A DNA stretch of 64,000 nt from Arion vulgaris. Taxonomy: Eukaryota > Mollusca > Gastropoda > Stylommatophora > Arionidae. The notes beneath the pieces are model-generated. The model was not told the DNA's origin. It saw only the letters and a program-made list of their open reading frames with translations, and did no database searches. The number at the start of each line of letters is the position of its first letter. The stretch's first letter is position 1. The stretch is from the NCBI GenBank assembly GCA_020796225.1, contig CM036754.1:15263367-15327366 (forward strand). The letters run 5' to 3'. Shown one piece after another: positions 43,195-55,179 of the stretch. The position numbers were made by a program, and so were the translations under genes.

Positions 43195-45780
43195 TTGTTT
43201 GCTATACACAAACCAATGAAAGAGAACAAGCTACTAAAGAGAGGTGTTATACTAAAGTACAAAGTATCATGTAAAGAAATAAGAAAAAGGATGCTACAGT
43301 TTTGATGGGGGAACTTAAATGCAAAGATAGGAGACGATAGTAGCAGTTTCCAAGAGAATATACGAAAGCATGGGCTGAGTATAATAAACGAGAATGGGAA
43401 ATGTTAGCAAACATTTTTGCATCATACCAGCTAATCATAGGGGGCAGCATATTTCAGCATTGGAGAGTACACAAGGTCACATGGATATCACAAGACCACA
43501 AAACAGCTAACCAGATAGACCACATATGTACGAGGCGTGTTCAAATGAAAACGGGACTTTTATTTGTAAGAAATTTAGAACATCATTACAAGACATTAAA
43601 GTGGGAAGATGAGCAGACGTGATATCGAACCACCACCTCCTGCTAAGTAAAATCAGGATGAAGCTTAAACGATATTCAATAAACCAAAATTATAGATAAC
43701 AGTTCAAAGTAGTAGAGCTTAAGAACCGTGAAGAAAGAGACATGTTTGCTGTCAGAGTATCTAACAAGTACCAAGTACTTGAACAGCTGGTAGACGATAT
43801 GAACATAGAGGAACATTGGCAACAGACAAAATATATGGCAGGGTGCTTTCCCTCAGAAGTTTTGGGAGATCAGTGGCGTAAAAACAAAAGGGTACAACAC
43901 CTACCCTTAATCTGATCAAAGAAAGAAAAAGCAGTAAAGCAGATCTAAACAAAAATGCAAAACTAGAGTTGCTAAAGCTAAAGTTAGCGAAGTATATGGG
44001 AAGCCAACAAAAGGTTAAAAGAAACAAGAAGGGCTACAGTAAAATATTTAGATCAGTTGGCAGGAGAAGCAGAAGAAACAGCAGAAAAAAGGAAATATGA
44101 TTTACTTGTATAATATCTTAAGGAAACTAACAGGAAAGTACAAACAATCACGTGGCCTTATAAAAGACAAGAAAGACAAAGCAATTAGCAACACTAACGA
44201 ACAAACAAAGAGATGGAAAGAACATTTTGAAGAAGTGCACAGTAGTCCAAAATCACAGGTTCTACCTAAAATAGAGCCAGCTGAAGAGGAGCAACAAATT
44301 AAATGTGAAAGACCAAGTAAAGAAGAAATTACGAAGGCCATAAACAGTTACAAGATAGAAAAGCAGCTGGGCCGGACAACATTCCAACAGAGGCCATCAA
44401 GGCAGATAAAGATATCTCACTAGAGTTACTATACAATTACTAGGTAAGATATGGGAGAGAGAAGAGATATCAGTAGAGTGGAAGATCATTTGGTCAAACT
44501 ACTAAAGAAAGAAGACATGCATGAATGTACAAACTATAGAGAGATAATGCTATTATCAGTGCCAGGCAAAATACTAAACATGATTATGCTAGATTAAACA
44601 CAAAGAAACCATAGATAAACAAGTGAGAGAAGAACATACATGATTTCGCAAGAATAGATCCTATACAGACCAGATAGCTACAATGCGCATTATAGTAGAA
44701 CAAAGCTTAGAGTGGAACTCATCGTTATACATATGTTTGGTGGACTATAACCTAGATAGAGAGTCATTGTGGAAACTATTAAACACTATGGAGTTCTACC
44801 CAAGATTGCAAACTTAATAAAGGAAACATATAAAGGAAGGAAATGCAGAATCATCCATGAGGGTCAATTGACGGAATCCTCTGAGATAAGAAAGGGGGTG
44901 AGACAGAGATGCCTGTTATCACCATTCCTGTTCTTGCTGGCCATAGATTGGATCATGAAATCAACAGATAACAGATGGGGAATACAATGGACACTTGTGA
45001 AACAACTAGAGGACCTGGATTTTGCAGACGATCTGGCATTGCTGTCCACAATCAGCACAGATTAAAGATAAAATGAATATTCTAAATAATAAGTCCAGCA
45101 ACTAGGTTTGAAATACACAGGACAAGACTAGGCCATGAGAATAAATGCAGTAAATGTAAACCATATTATGCTGGAGGAAACCGCTCTACAGGATGTAGAA
45201 TCATATACATACCTTGGTAGCAACATAGACACAGAAGGAGAAAAAACAAAATGTCAAGATAAGAATACAAAAAATAATGGGAAATTTGATTACATTGAGT
45301 GATATATGGAAGTCAAAGGAGATCAAAACAAACGAGAAAGCTGAGAATCGATCAATCAAATCGAGAAGACAGGGCTGCTGTATGTCTTGGAAACGTGGAG
45401 GACAACAAAAGAAACTACCAAAAACTACAGACCTTCGTAAATGGATTTTGACGTAGAAAAGAGGGACTGAGATGATATAAGATTACGAACAATAAACACA
45501 GTTAAAAACTTAGCACGTACCAGTAGAAAAAGAGCTTAACAAGAGACGCTGGCGATGGATAGACACTTGAGAAGTCGGCATTGCAATACAGGCACTGTTT
45601 TGAAACCCGCAGGGAAAGAGGAGTAGGGGAAGGCCTAGAAATAAGAGAAGAGAGCTGGAGACTGATAATAAAAGAACAGGTAAGGCATATAAATATTGGA
45701 AGGCATGGCAAGAGAGAGGTAGAGCTGAAAGATGTTTGTTAAAAACCTGTGCTCCATTGGGAATTGAAAGGTAAAGAAAA
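43195..45780 (+). mobile_element. RTE-type LINE, nearly whole ORF but broken
   Basis: Endonuclease part: LMGELNAKIGD-like, IGGSIFQH, NQIDHICTRR, NHHLLLSKIRMKLKR. Linker: LAGKYKQSRGLIKDKKDK, NEQTKRWKEHFEEVH. RT part: EEITKAIN, IIVEQSLEW, RESLWKLL, GVRQRCLLSPFLFLLAIDW and FADDLALLS (catalytic Asp pair at about 45021-45032). C-terminus: QALTWN-like, GRPR, and LKTCAPLGIER near 45745. There are many stops and frame changes and a ~45-bp interruption near 43530 in the endonuclease. This is a dead copy of an RTE-clade element. Confidence 0.8.
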
Positions 45781-45869
45781 AGTATACTAGATCGACGTAA
45801 GTTCTGCAATCTACATGTACCAAGCGGAGAATATCGGCGTAATCAATTGTATCGATCACAGAAAAACAT

Positions 45870-46060
45870 GTGGAACGGATTATCGTAATGCATAGAGCTT
45901 TCGCTTATTGAAACAGACACAAGAGGGTTGTAGGTTCAATCTCACGGTTGACGATCTACACGTGAGTAAAAGAAATGACCCTCTTACCTTTTGCACATAA
46001 GGGACTAGAAATGTAAAGGGTCAGTCATTACACTATTAAAAGGCTACCGGAGATTTTATT
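45870..46060 (+). mobile_element. SINE-3 family, copy 4
   Basis: GTAATGCATAGAGCTTTCGC, GAGGGTTGTAGGTTCAATCTC (B box), CTCTTACCTTTTGCACAT and GGGACTAGAAATGTAAAGGG are present. It is shared with the 58.1-kb copy as part of the block duplication, so it predates the duplication. Confidence 0.7.
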
Positions 46061-47454
46061 TTTTTCATAGAAAAACACACTAACGTTTTAAAAAGTAAAT
46101 TGTCCATATTAAAAAATGTAATAAAACAATCTTGACTTGTCTTCAACAAATTACCGGGACAACAATCAGTACGTTACATATTATTACCAAATGTATACAC
46201 TGTGTCTGCGAGTCAGTGTTATATACACATTATATAGGGCAGAATCTGAGGTTTTCTTTTCTCTCAAACACACACTGTAAAATTAACAAATGAAAGTAAG
46301 TCGTATGTAATGATTTTTTGTTCGATATTCTTCTATGTCCTCATTTGTGTGGGTTTATTGTGTAACTCGATTAAAAATACCAAACTGTTATAATGAGAAT
46401 TTCAATATAAATTTGTAAAACACTTTCAAGACAAACAAAACGCCCGTATTATAAATCAATGTAATATGTTCGTTATTAAATATTTAACACCATACTCCAC
46501 TACCGAATGCAAAACTATCAATAATGTAATGAAAGAAAATACTGAAACTATTGATTACTAAAGCAATAATGAGTAATTGCTTCTGTTGAAATGAAAGTTG
46601 TTGACTCAGGATATTTCTTTTTAACGATTGACCATGTCTGTGTGTGTACATATCGTGATAGTAAGTCTGGCCAATTTGATTATGCAAATAGCTTGTACCA
46701 GACATTTTAAGAGTATATTCTCGGTGATGAGAGTTACGTAAATTAAGGTAAAATACGTAATCACACAGTACTAACATCACACAGTATTAACAATGAGTAC
46801 TATGTGATTACGTGTTTCGCCAATCAAATAGTTTTACTGCAGTCTCATCTATATTGTAAATTAAGGTCACACTTATGGAAACGCAATTTAGTCATATTAT
46901 ATATTTATCTTGTGGGGAAAAGAAATATTAAAAAATACTTTTACAAAGCTTACTGTATTATTTTACTATAAATACATCATCTATCTAATCAAACATGTAG
47001 CTAAATTTTACCAGAAAATGAGCAGTTTTAAGACAAGCTAACTTCTGCTATAAACACATCTACAATTTAGTGTACACGATGTCTTGTTCTAATTTATTTC
47101 AATAGTTCAAGGCAATCAATCATTTTTATTTCATCAAATCTTTGTACATATTGAAATCCGTATTTATTACTATTTTTTGGAACATTGTTATCAGTTTTAA
47201 AAGTAGCAATACTGTTTTGTCTGTGAATCGGTCAGCCAGACTACGGAGTCACACCAAGATCTCCAGATTAATTGAATGTCTATACTTGGCTGATATTTAG
47301 ACATTCGAACACATACTTCAGAACTTACCAGATTTAATCGAGCTGCCTTGTCAGGTCTTGCTAAGAGAAGCTGAACGGAGGGAAAAGATATGAAGCTGCC
47401 ATGTGGGCCTAAAGAATAATGTGGACTTCATCCTGGTTGCAACTATAACGAGTT
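46061..47454 (+). promoter_or_regulatory. Conserved upstream block of receptors B and B'
   Basis: It is alignable with about 58262-59575, mostly substitutions and small indels, with landmarks such as AACACCATACTCCACTACCGAAT, GAAAGTTGTTGACTC and ATTTAGTGTACA (first given here in part). There is no open frame. It is the best place to look for B-type receptor regulatory DNA, but conservation may simply reflect recent duplication. Confidence 0.4.
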
Positions 47455-47928
47455 CTACTTTTTTTGTCGTCACACTGCTACCGGGTTTTTGCCCAGTGTC
47501 GTGGTTTTCTGTTTTTGTCTTACTCTGTTCTGGTGACTTGGGTGATTGTTATTTTTGCTCTTTGACAGGATTCTGCTACGCCATCTAACCATCTTTTTCG
47601 CGGACTTCCTCTCGTCTTCTTTCCTGATGTTCTGTTGTAGAGACTGTATACTGTGGAGTTTGGATGCATTCTTATTAAGTGACCAAACCACCTCATTCTT
47701 TGTTTCCCAATGTAATTCAAACAAGGTTCTGTGCCAGCTTTCTTTCTTATGCTGATGTTGGTGACTCTGTTATTTCTGGTGTTGTTGGTAACGTTTTGCA
47801 GGCAGGGCATTTCACATATAGTTATTTTTTGTGACTGCATTTTGCTCATTGTGCATTTTTGGCTCTGGTAATACAAAGTAGGTATGAAAATGCTGTTGAT
47901 CATCTGTTGTTTAGCTGTCATGTAATTC
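47455..47928 (-). mobile_element. LINE-A insertion just upstream of receptor B, 9-bp TSD
   Basis: TAACGAGTT flanks both sides (47446-47454 and 47929-47937). On the minus strand: CLQNVTNNTRNNRVTNISI, QRMRWFGHLIRMHPNST, GSPRKRWLDGVAESC and the standard GTGTGACGAC-type end followed by an A-rich tail. The B' locus lacks it. It ends about 50 bases before the B start codon. Confidence 0.85.
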
Positions 47929-49022
47929 TAACGAGTTAACATGATAAAATCTACATGAAAACAGAAGTAGAATAAAATTAACAATGAAAGCTGAGATGAT
48001 TAAAACCACTACAAATATACCAACTGATATTATTAATGAACCGATGCATTTATTTAGTACAGAAGACACATTTTATATAGATCTATACTTCAGAACTGCA
48101 GCAGTCACAATTCTAGCAGTTTTCGGATTTTTGCTAATCTGTTAAGCGGTGTTGTATTTATAAAGCAAGGTTTGAATAACTGTGTGAGTGCCTGTCTAAT
48201 GACACTCACTGTCACAGACTTTGCTTCTGTCACTCTCGGCTTGCTTACAGTTTTTTGTAAGGTATTGATTATGTTGAACATTGCAAGTGACTTTGATCCA
48301 AACGCGGTGTTCTATTTACTTTCTATGCATGTGGAATGTTTTACGATCATTCAACTTTGATCACGACATTAATCTCTGTCAAGAGAAGTGTATGTGTCTC
48401 TTGGCCCTTGAAGTTTAAGGATCTGACATTTAGAAGAGTTATCTATGTTAATGCTGTATTGTACGCATTTAAATTAAGTTGTGTAACTATTCCGCGATAT
48501 TTCACGAGTGGACTCACGAAAGAATACATTACTGGTATAAATTCCACTAGAACAGTTCTCTGGATGTCTCCCAACAGAAATCAAGTGGAGATGTACATCA
48601 ACATATTTCCTCAAATTACTGCTGGTTCTATTTGTACTCTCATCGTTTATGTCAGCACTTATATCATGATAAAGAATTTACGGATTTCCATGCTTGTTAA
48701 CTTTAAACAAATGAGTCACTGTAACTGGAAAAATACAGTTACAGTAGAGTACTACGTCATCTCTAGATATCCAACGAGTCTTAAAGATAAATCCGAAGCA
48801 AATAATAATATCTCCAACAGAAACAGACGAGATTCTAAGACAGTTTTATCTTTAGCAATAATATGTTTATGTTGCAATACACCAAGATTGTTGATTCTTA
48901 TCGTGGTTTTAATTCTTCAAGCTGTTGATATGTGCCACGCACATGAAGACATATTTTACTGGTTACTGTCCATTGTGTTCGTTTTACAAACAACAAACAC
49001 GACGATGAACATATTTGTTTAT

Positions 49023-49368
49023 GTGTATACACGTTCTTGGCAAAGATCAAACATATCACAAAGAGTGATTAAAATTGGTCGTAAAGAACGAACGTGAGCG
49101 TCTGTAGCTCAAGCGGTAGTGAGCTCGATCACAGAACCAAGCGTACCTGGTTCAAACCCCACGGTGGACAAGTTTGGAAGCAAATTCGTTTCCTTGGGAT
49201 TTTTACAAATGGTAAAAATAGACCTCACCTTCAGAAAGCAATGGCAAACTACTGAACGTATAAGTGGTGCCTAGAAAATCAACGACTCGTTTACTGTGGT
49301 TGATGGCTACGTCCTTTGGGATCTGCCACGATTTTCGATTTTCAAAGAACGAACGCAAAGAAGAAGAA
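49023..49368 (+). mobile_element. 5'-truncated SINE-4 in TM7 of receptor B, 16-bp TSD
   Basis: GAACATATTTGTTTAT occurs at 49007-49022 and 49369-49384. The outer sequence is the last third of SINE-4 (ACACGTTCTTGGCAAAG to the GAAGAAGAA tail), interrupted by SINE-1. Removing it restores continuity with the B' TM7 sequence. Confidence 0.92.
49095..49343 (+). mobile_element. SINE-1 copy 3, nested in SINE-4, 12-bp TSD
   Basis: AAAGAACGAACG flanks it (49083-49094 and 49344-49355) and is single in the SINE-4 at 38.8 kb. The tRNA part (CTGTAGCTCAAGCGG, TGGTTCAAACCCC) and the whole body are intact. The length of about 249 bp defines the family. Confidence 0.93.
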
Positions 49369-49480
49369 GAACATATTTGTTTATTATGTATGCAATGTTC
49401 CATTTACACAGACTTTGCAAAGTTATTTGTATACACATTTTAGAACAAATTTTATTGGAAAACAAATGTAAAATATTCAA

Positions 49481-50629
49481 ATATCATCTCATTCAGAAAT
49501 TACAATATAATAAAATATATATAATTACATGCATGAGTCTATGTGCGGATGAGGTATGTTGTTGCTTCTGCTTCAAAGGGATTTGGTTCGTTTCCTGTAT
49601 GCAATGATTGAATTATTTTTCCAGTGATCCCAGTTCTCAGTGTAGATGAGAATAAGTTTTTAGTCTTATAGAACTTAGGTACCGTATCGTGTTCATATTT
49701 TTCACGAAAAAGAGACACTGGCTGATAAGAATATGCCTAAAACCGCACTCGGACAAAAATCATCAAAGACAATCAAAATAAATTACGAATAATTTAAGTC
49801 ATCCTTAATATTACACGAGGCTGTGCCGGTCCCACGGAGCTCGTGCACTGCCAATAAAATTATTTATAAGAAAGGGGTCGGAGAACACTTGATTATTGAC
49901 CGAAAGCCAACGGTGAATATGGTCATATCAATCAATCCATCAATCAATCCATCAATCAATCCATCAATCAATCCATCAATCAATCCATCAATCAATCACA
50001 TATTTGCAGATTTTATGTTAGATGCACTTTGATATTTTATGAAGTGGAATGATTAATAAGTGTTATGATATGTTTCTTTATATTAGATGCACTTTGATAT
50101 TTTATGAAATGGAATGATTAATAAGTGTCATGATATGTTTCTTTATGTTAGATGCACTTTGATACTTTATGAAGTGGAATGATTAATAAGTGTCATGGTA
50201 TGTTTCTTTATGTTAGATGCACTTTATATTTATAAATGGAATGATTAATAAGTGTCATGGTATGTTTCTTCATGTAGCAATAATATAAACAGTTTGTGAA
50301 AATGAAATAACCAGGCTACTATATTAACATGGAGTAATTACTTAACGGTTGTTAATTAATTGATATGATCGCTCCCATGATGATGTTATTACACAGCTGA
50401 TCACTGAAAACAAACCTACATAAAATGCAACTGGGATCATTATGCGTTCCAGTGTCCCAAGTTATAAATGAGTACCTGGCACGTCTTTAACTTGGGAAGA
50501 TATCATTGGTCCCGTCGTGTTCAAGATGAGCCTGTAAAAGAACACATTGCAGTTTAAAATCGAGAAAAGCAGGTTGGGAAACCTCTACCAGAATAAATAT
50601 CATTAATGACAATAATATTCTGACAAAAG
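49481..50629. other. Intergenic; two tandem repeats
   Basis: (ATCAATCCATCA)n lies at about 49926-49997 and a ~64-bp unit (TTAGATGCACTTTGATATT, AATGATTAATAAGTGT) ×4 at about 50020-50275. No gene. Confidence 0.7.
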
Positions 50630-50947
50630 TTTCACCATCTTTACAATTACAGCAGCGACAATTGCTGGTTCTAGCTGCTTTCGTCCTGAGTAGGAAAGAG
50701 ATAGGAACACACTTAGTTATTCACTAAGAGAGCAATGATGAGGCTCCTTATAAAATGTTAATCAATTCGTTAATGGAACACTCAACAGAGAAATATAAGC
50801 TAGAGACAAGAAGGTAAATGCTGTCACATCAACTAACCCCACTACTCCGACAACAAAACATTTTCTTTTCATCTAATCAACAAATTATAAAATAAAATCT
50901 TAATTCCAACTTTATACTACCAGCGTCAAACATGGACAATAACTAAA

Positions 50948-52590
50948 GTACTGTAATAGTGGGTTTCTGGGAACACTATATATTCTTCTATCCTCGGTCA
51001 CTGCACCAGCTTTGTAATAGTGTGGGCCTCCTGATGCTTCTGATATCCTATGTCACGGAACCAAATGTAATAGGGCGTATGTTCACTACACTGCTAATAT
51101 TCTTGAACACGGCACCAACTGTAATCGTGAGGGTCTCCCTACACTATATATTCTTCTTCTATATTCTATTCTTCTTCTTCTATCCTCGGTCACTGCACCA
51201 TCCTTGATCTGTAACAGTAAGGAGTGAAGGAATGGATGGGGGAATATCGGATATCCTAATCACTGCAAGAACATAAAAGGTACTGTGATAGTGTGGGTAG
51301 TCGTGCAACACCTGAGCACGGTAAAGCCAGAAAGAGAGATCTGTGTCCTGGTCACTAGTATATCTCAGTCATTCGTATCCACATGCTCTCTCTCTCTCTC
51401 TGTCTTACTCAAGTCGATATTCAAATTTATATGTTTATTTAACTATTTCTAACAACAAACATGTTTATCACATGTAGAATACATTATTTCAAATGACATA
51501 AACCCAACAACAAAATTAATATATGTAAACACTTTTTCTAACACCTAAAAGAATATCTCTAACTTAGTATATATCTCTAATATAACGTACCTACTAACGT
51601 TCCACTCTGGCTTATATCCATAAGAAGTATAAACACAACTTGATCTATTCATATCCAGTCTATGTGTTCAGTACTGAGCGGTCTCTGAAGATGATGATAA
51701 TGGAGACTTCAAGTCATTAAGAGACAGTATGTCTCAGCGATGTTCTCACGAAGGTCTCAGCGATGTTCTCACAAAGGTCTAGTCTTCTAGAACTGCTGAT
51801 GATGATGAGACTTAAAAAGTCATTTGGGAGAAGTATGTCTCAGCGGATGTTCTCACAAGGTCTAGTCTTCTAGAACTGCTGATGATGATGACGTTCGAAG
51901 TCATTAGAGACAGTATGTCTCAGCGATGTTCTCACAAAGATCTAGTCTTCTTAGACCAGACAGTATCTTGGAGTGCCTTCTAATTGATGACTCTCAGCCA
52001 GACTCTACCTCTGTGTGTTACTTCTCCTCTTAACTGTCTGCCTGTTCTACTTTTCTAGCTCTCTAACTGCTGATTATCCTGTTCTGACCTCACTATCTCT
52101 CTCCGGATGTTCTCAAACTGTCTGTCTGTGGGTACCTCTCTGTTCCTCTGGCTCTGTGAAATGTGTCTGCCAAGTGTGTGTGAAGTTGTCGAATCTACAA
52201 TATGCATTCTATTTATCCACTGGCAATTTTCTTTGTTTCCAAATCTGTCCTTGTCCTGTTAGTATATTCTCACGGTCAAATCTGGTTGTTGGTTGGGAAA
52301 TCTGATAAAGAAATTTGATAATCGTGACCGGACAATCACCCAAACGTTTCTAAAAAAGAATACTATTAACCTCAACTTGGCTGCATGAGAAAGAAAGGCA
52401 GGGCATAAGTTCACTTCTAGTTAAGGAAAAAAACCCTTGTTAACATATCTGGTCTGTTATTATACGTCCACAGACCAGGTATATGGTTACCCCTTTGTTT
52501 CATTGAAAATACGCGCCTAGTTGAAGCTTGGGACTAAGAATAAAGCAAGGGAAAAATATCTAGTATCATATTCCCTGCTACAGTACAAAC
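50948..52590. repeat. Copy-II-specific insertion of tandem repeats
   Basis: TCCTCGGTCACTGCACCA and related phrases (AATAGTGTGGG, AATCGTGAGGG) recur at 50960-51310, and a ~75-90-bp unit (CAGTATGTCTCAGCGATGTT, CTCACAAAGGTCTAGTCTTC, TAGAACTGCTGATGATGATG) at about 51690-51960. The rest is CT-rich and AT-rich filler with no gene. Confidence 0.65.
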
Positions 52591-52599
52591 ACAGAAGAT

Positions 52600-52950
52600 T
52601 ACATTACGATATATAAAATGCATTGTCCGCAGAATGTCACCAACAACTCAAGTAGAGACAGTCACAAATACCAGCATCAGAGAGAACATGGGGACACGAT
52701 TCTGCTTGAATTACACAGAAAAACAAAGAATGAAACGGGTTGGACATCTAGTAAGAATGCAGCAAGACCACACAGACTATAAAGCCTTCTAAAGCAGAAC
52801 ACTAGGGCGAGTGGGAACGAAGGAAACAAGGGATATAACATAACAAAAGATTCCGAAATCCATCACTCAAGACATACTAGAAACACAAGACAAAAAACCA
52901 ACGACAACGAGATAAACCAGTATCTTTTAACGACAAGAAATAGATAGATA
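52600..52950 (+). mobile_element. LINE-B C-terminus, sister copy
   Basis: CAGCATCAGAGAGAACATGG, GACACGATTCTGCTTGAATT and AGCAAGACCACACAG match 33910-34010; it ends TAGATAGATAGAATCG at the border of the A' receptor. Confidence 0.75.
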
Positions 52951-52961
52951 GAATCGACTAA

Positions 52962-54060
52962 CATGTAAACTTCACAGAAAGTTCTTTCAATGATCGTCTG
53001 AACTTGTTATTAAAATAATAATAAACAAAAATATTGACTGAAGCATTAGCTGTTTGAAGGATGAAAACCAAGCAGAATAAAAACGAAGTTGCTTGCTTCA
53101 AATTAGCAGCAATCGTATATGTGTTAATTATTGACAAAGCTGCAAGTCGAAGAGAATTGCAAACAAAACAAAGAATAGCCAAGCTTAATACAACCTTTTT
53201 AACCTTTATATTGGTACTGGAAGGTTTACCAGTATATTTTGGGATGTTATCTTTAAAATATCATCGATAGCCTTGTTACGATGGTAATTGATTAGAACTA
53301 ATCTTAATGACTGTTTGCGTTGAGTAACTGCGTTTTGTAGCTGTGAAGAGCGTTGAAGATCAAGTGTCATAAAGTAGGTACTTATGAGAACCACAAGCAA
53401 ACACAATGGCTCAACTGTATATGTGGCAATGACTTTAACCAAAGTTTCAATACATGCTATTTGATGTAAATATTAAAACTGTTTTGGTTATATTCTTTTG
53501 AAAGTTGTAATACCGGATTAGTTTATAAGAGTTGAACTCTAGTACTGCAGTGAAAAGAACAATGATATACAAAAGAACAATCATGATTACTGCCTTTTAA
53601 AAGTGAAAAATCTTTAAATTTTAATGGCCAAGATACACAAAACATCTCTCCAGTGCAACTAACGCTGTAGTTAATGTTGAAGAATAGTAAAACATACCGC
53701 ATGTACGAATAAGAATATAATAGATTGCAACTGAATCAAACTCCGAAGTGTTAACAAATTTCATGCATTCACCCATAAATGCTCCAATAACAAATGTCAA
53801 GTCGCTTGCTGCCAAAGAAACAAGACATAGACCTATACAGTCATTGACCCCTATTTTAACAAAAACACAAATATTAAGGATGTTTGCTACCATCCCAAAA
53901 CATGCAGTAGCGATTACGACGGCAGGTTGTAGATAGGGTGATAAAGAATACAATTGACATGCTTATGAACATAGAAAATACACAACAAATATTTTTGGGA
54001 ATATCTAATGTTACAGTGTGATAGTTAAACAGGGTAAAATTATTAACACAAACCCATTCA
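52962..54060 (-). pseudogene. Chemoreceptor-like GPCR (receptor A'), broken
   Basis: It is the paralogue of receptor A. The N-terminal part (NNFTLFNYHT-type, then ISMSIVFFITL) is in one frame. A two-base loss near 53935 shifts into QPAVVIATACFGMVANILN through ERC; further breaks occur near 53640, 53600 and 53270. TM5 (VEPLCLLVVLISTYFM), TM6 (AILCFVCNSLRLAAL) and TM7 (NASVNIFVYYYFNNK) are recognisable. The C-tail is altered by a four-base loss. At least four breaks mark a pseudogene. Confidence 0.85.
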
Positions 54061-54734
54061 GTTTTTTTTCCCCTAAAGAGAGAGGAACATCAACATAAAA
54101 AATACAATATTATTTTGTTTCTGTTGTGAATACTTCAAGATATAAATGACAAATATAAATAAATGTCAAGTTAATATAAATGACAGTGTCTGGACAGAAG
54201 CACGCTTACATTTACACAGGAATCATTGAAATGTGGCAAATGCAGGAAGGTATTTATGACCAGGAACGGAGATTTCTATACTTCATATTGCTTAAATATC
54301 TCTGTAGTTAGTTATCAGAACTCTAGCCATATATCATTTATGGTAGTCTCTTCCAGCATATAGGCAAATATATTTGTATGCTTGTAGTCTCTGCAGCTTA
54401 ATAAATATTCAAATTGCTTTTTCTTCTGTGTTCGATATTTTAAATTCTTATTGACCCTCTTTGTGACCTGTATGTTGTTAGGGTGAAGAACAGGGCACGC
54501 TGTGTTGCCAGTTTACAGTTGTAACCAAACAGCTGCGATATTTGCACCTTTCTACCCAGCACATCCCTGTATTTAATTAGAAAGAATAATTTTGAACACA
54601 ATTAATATGTCTATAATAAATAGTTGTATCTGCATCTAGTCTAACTTGGTCATAAATTATTTACTCTGATCTTATATCTACTTGATAATAAAATAATTTA
54701 TTATGAACTTATCTTCACTAGGTAATCTCTCTCT

Positions 54735-54870
54735 TTTCTCTCTTTGCCTTTTTACCCAGGGTTGGGGCATAGGCCCTCAACCAACTCATGCCAAGTCTTC
54801 CATCTCTAGCTATTCCTGCAACTCCTCCAGCTCTTCTTTATATTGTTGATCTCCGCTCACTAGGTAATAC
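54735..54870 (-). mobile_element. LINE C-terminal fragment
   Basis: The minus strand reads YKEELEELQE then ARDGRLGMSWLRAYAPTLG, resembling the A-x-D-R/G-x-x-W-x-x-x-L-x-P tail of RTE-type LINEs. It is short. Confidence 0.4.
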
Positions 54871-55179
54871 TTCACACTAAATCTTCGTCATGACGAAATT
54901 TACAATTCGTGACAGTACTGCACCTCGAATAAATGAGTACACTTATATTTTTCAAATCAAGAGCATTCAGACTTTTGAAATACCTGCATTAATTATTATT
55001 GAGACTGCAGTGTGAACAGAATGCATTAAACAGTTTGAACGTAAGTCCGATCTCTCCTTTTTAAAGAGTATGATGCAACCACATGTTGTGGGAGTCTTGT
55101 TTCCAAATGAAGTAGATCAGCTTGACAACTGTGTAGTGCAGATTTAGACCCGTCCATTTTCTGGGTATGTCAGGCTGAT

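Larger units (their letters stand above)
47984..49430 (+). pseudogene. Chemoreceptor-like GPCR (receptor B), broken
   Basis: ATG at 47984 begins MKAEMIKTTTNIPTDIIN, then MHLFSTEDTF and TM1. The first frame change is near 48140 (TTTTTGCTAATCTG, where B' reads FGFVANILNG). TM2 to the start of TM3 follow in the second frame (VSACLMTLTVTDFASVTLG). The second frame change near 48325 loses one base (CTTTCTATGC against CTTTCTTATGC in B'). The third frame runs KRSVCVSWPLKFKDL (a degraded ERS/DRY position), an NSTRT glycosylation site in loop 2, TM5, TM6 and TM7 up to NIFVY at 49022, where a 346-bp SINE nest is inserted; the remaining C-tail follows at 49369. Two frame breaks plus an insertion in TM7 make this a pseudogene even if some breaks are consensus errors. 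Confidence 0.85.
45870..49480. repeat. Segmental duplication, copy I of the B block
   Basis: It matches 58100-60740 in order: SINE-3, a conserved ~1.4 kb non-coding upstream block, then receptor B. Insertions specific to this copy are LINE-A (47455-47928) and the SINE nest (49023-49368). Confidence 0.85.
50630..54720. repeat. Segmental duplication, copy II of the A block
   Basis: It is the partner of 33500-37950. Lead sequence 50630-50945, LINE-B 52600-52960, A' receptor and 5' flank are collinear. It lacks the Tc1/mariner element and contains the extra tandem-repeat segment 50948-52590. Confidence 0.85.

Noticed and set aside
43500..43620. Mariner-like terminal sequence (GAGGCGTGTTCAAATGAAAA) inside the RTE endonuclease
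   Set aside because: Only about 45 bases of foreign-looking sequence, no second end and no TA duplication could be found; it may just be divergence.
52015..52305. Secreted Cys-rich peptide (hydrophobic start, many Cys)
   Set aside because: There is no ATG at the start, the hydrophobic stretch is CT-rich low-complexity DNA next to tandem repeats, and no signal-cleavage or propeptide layout can be defended.
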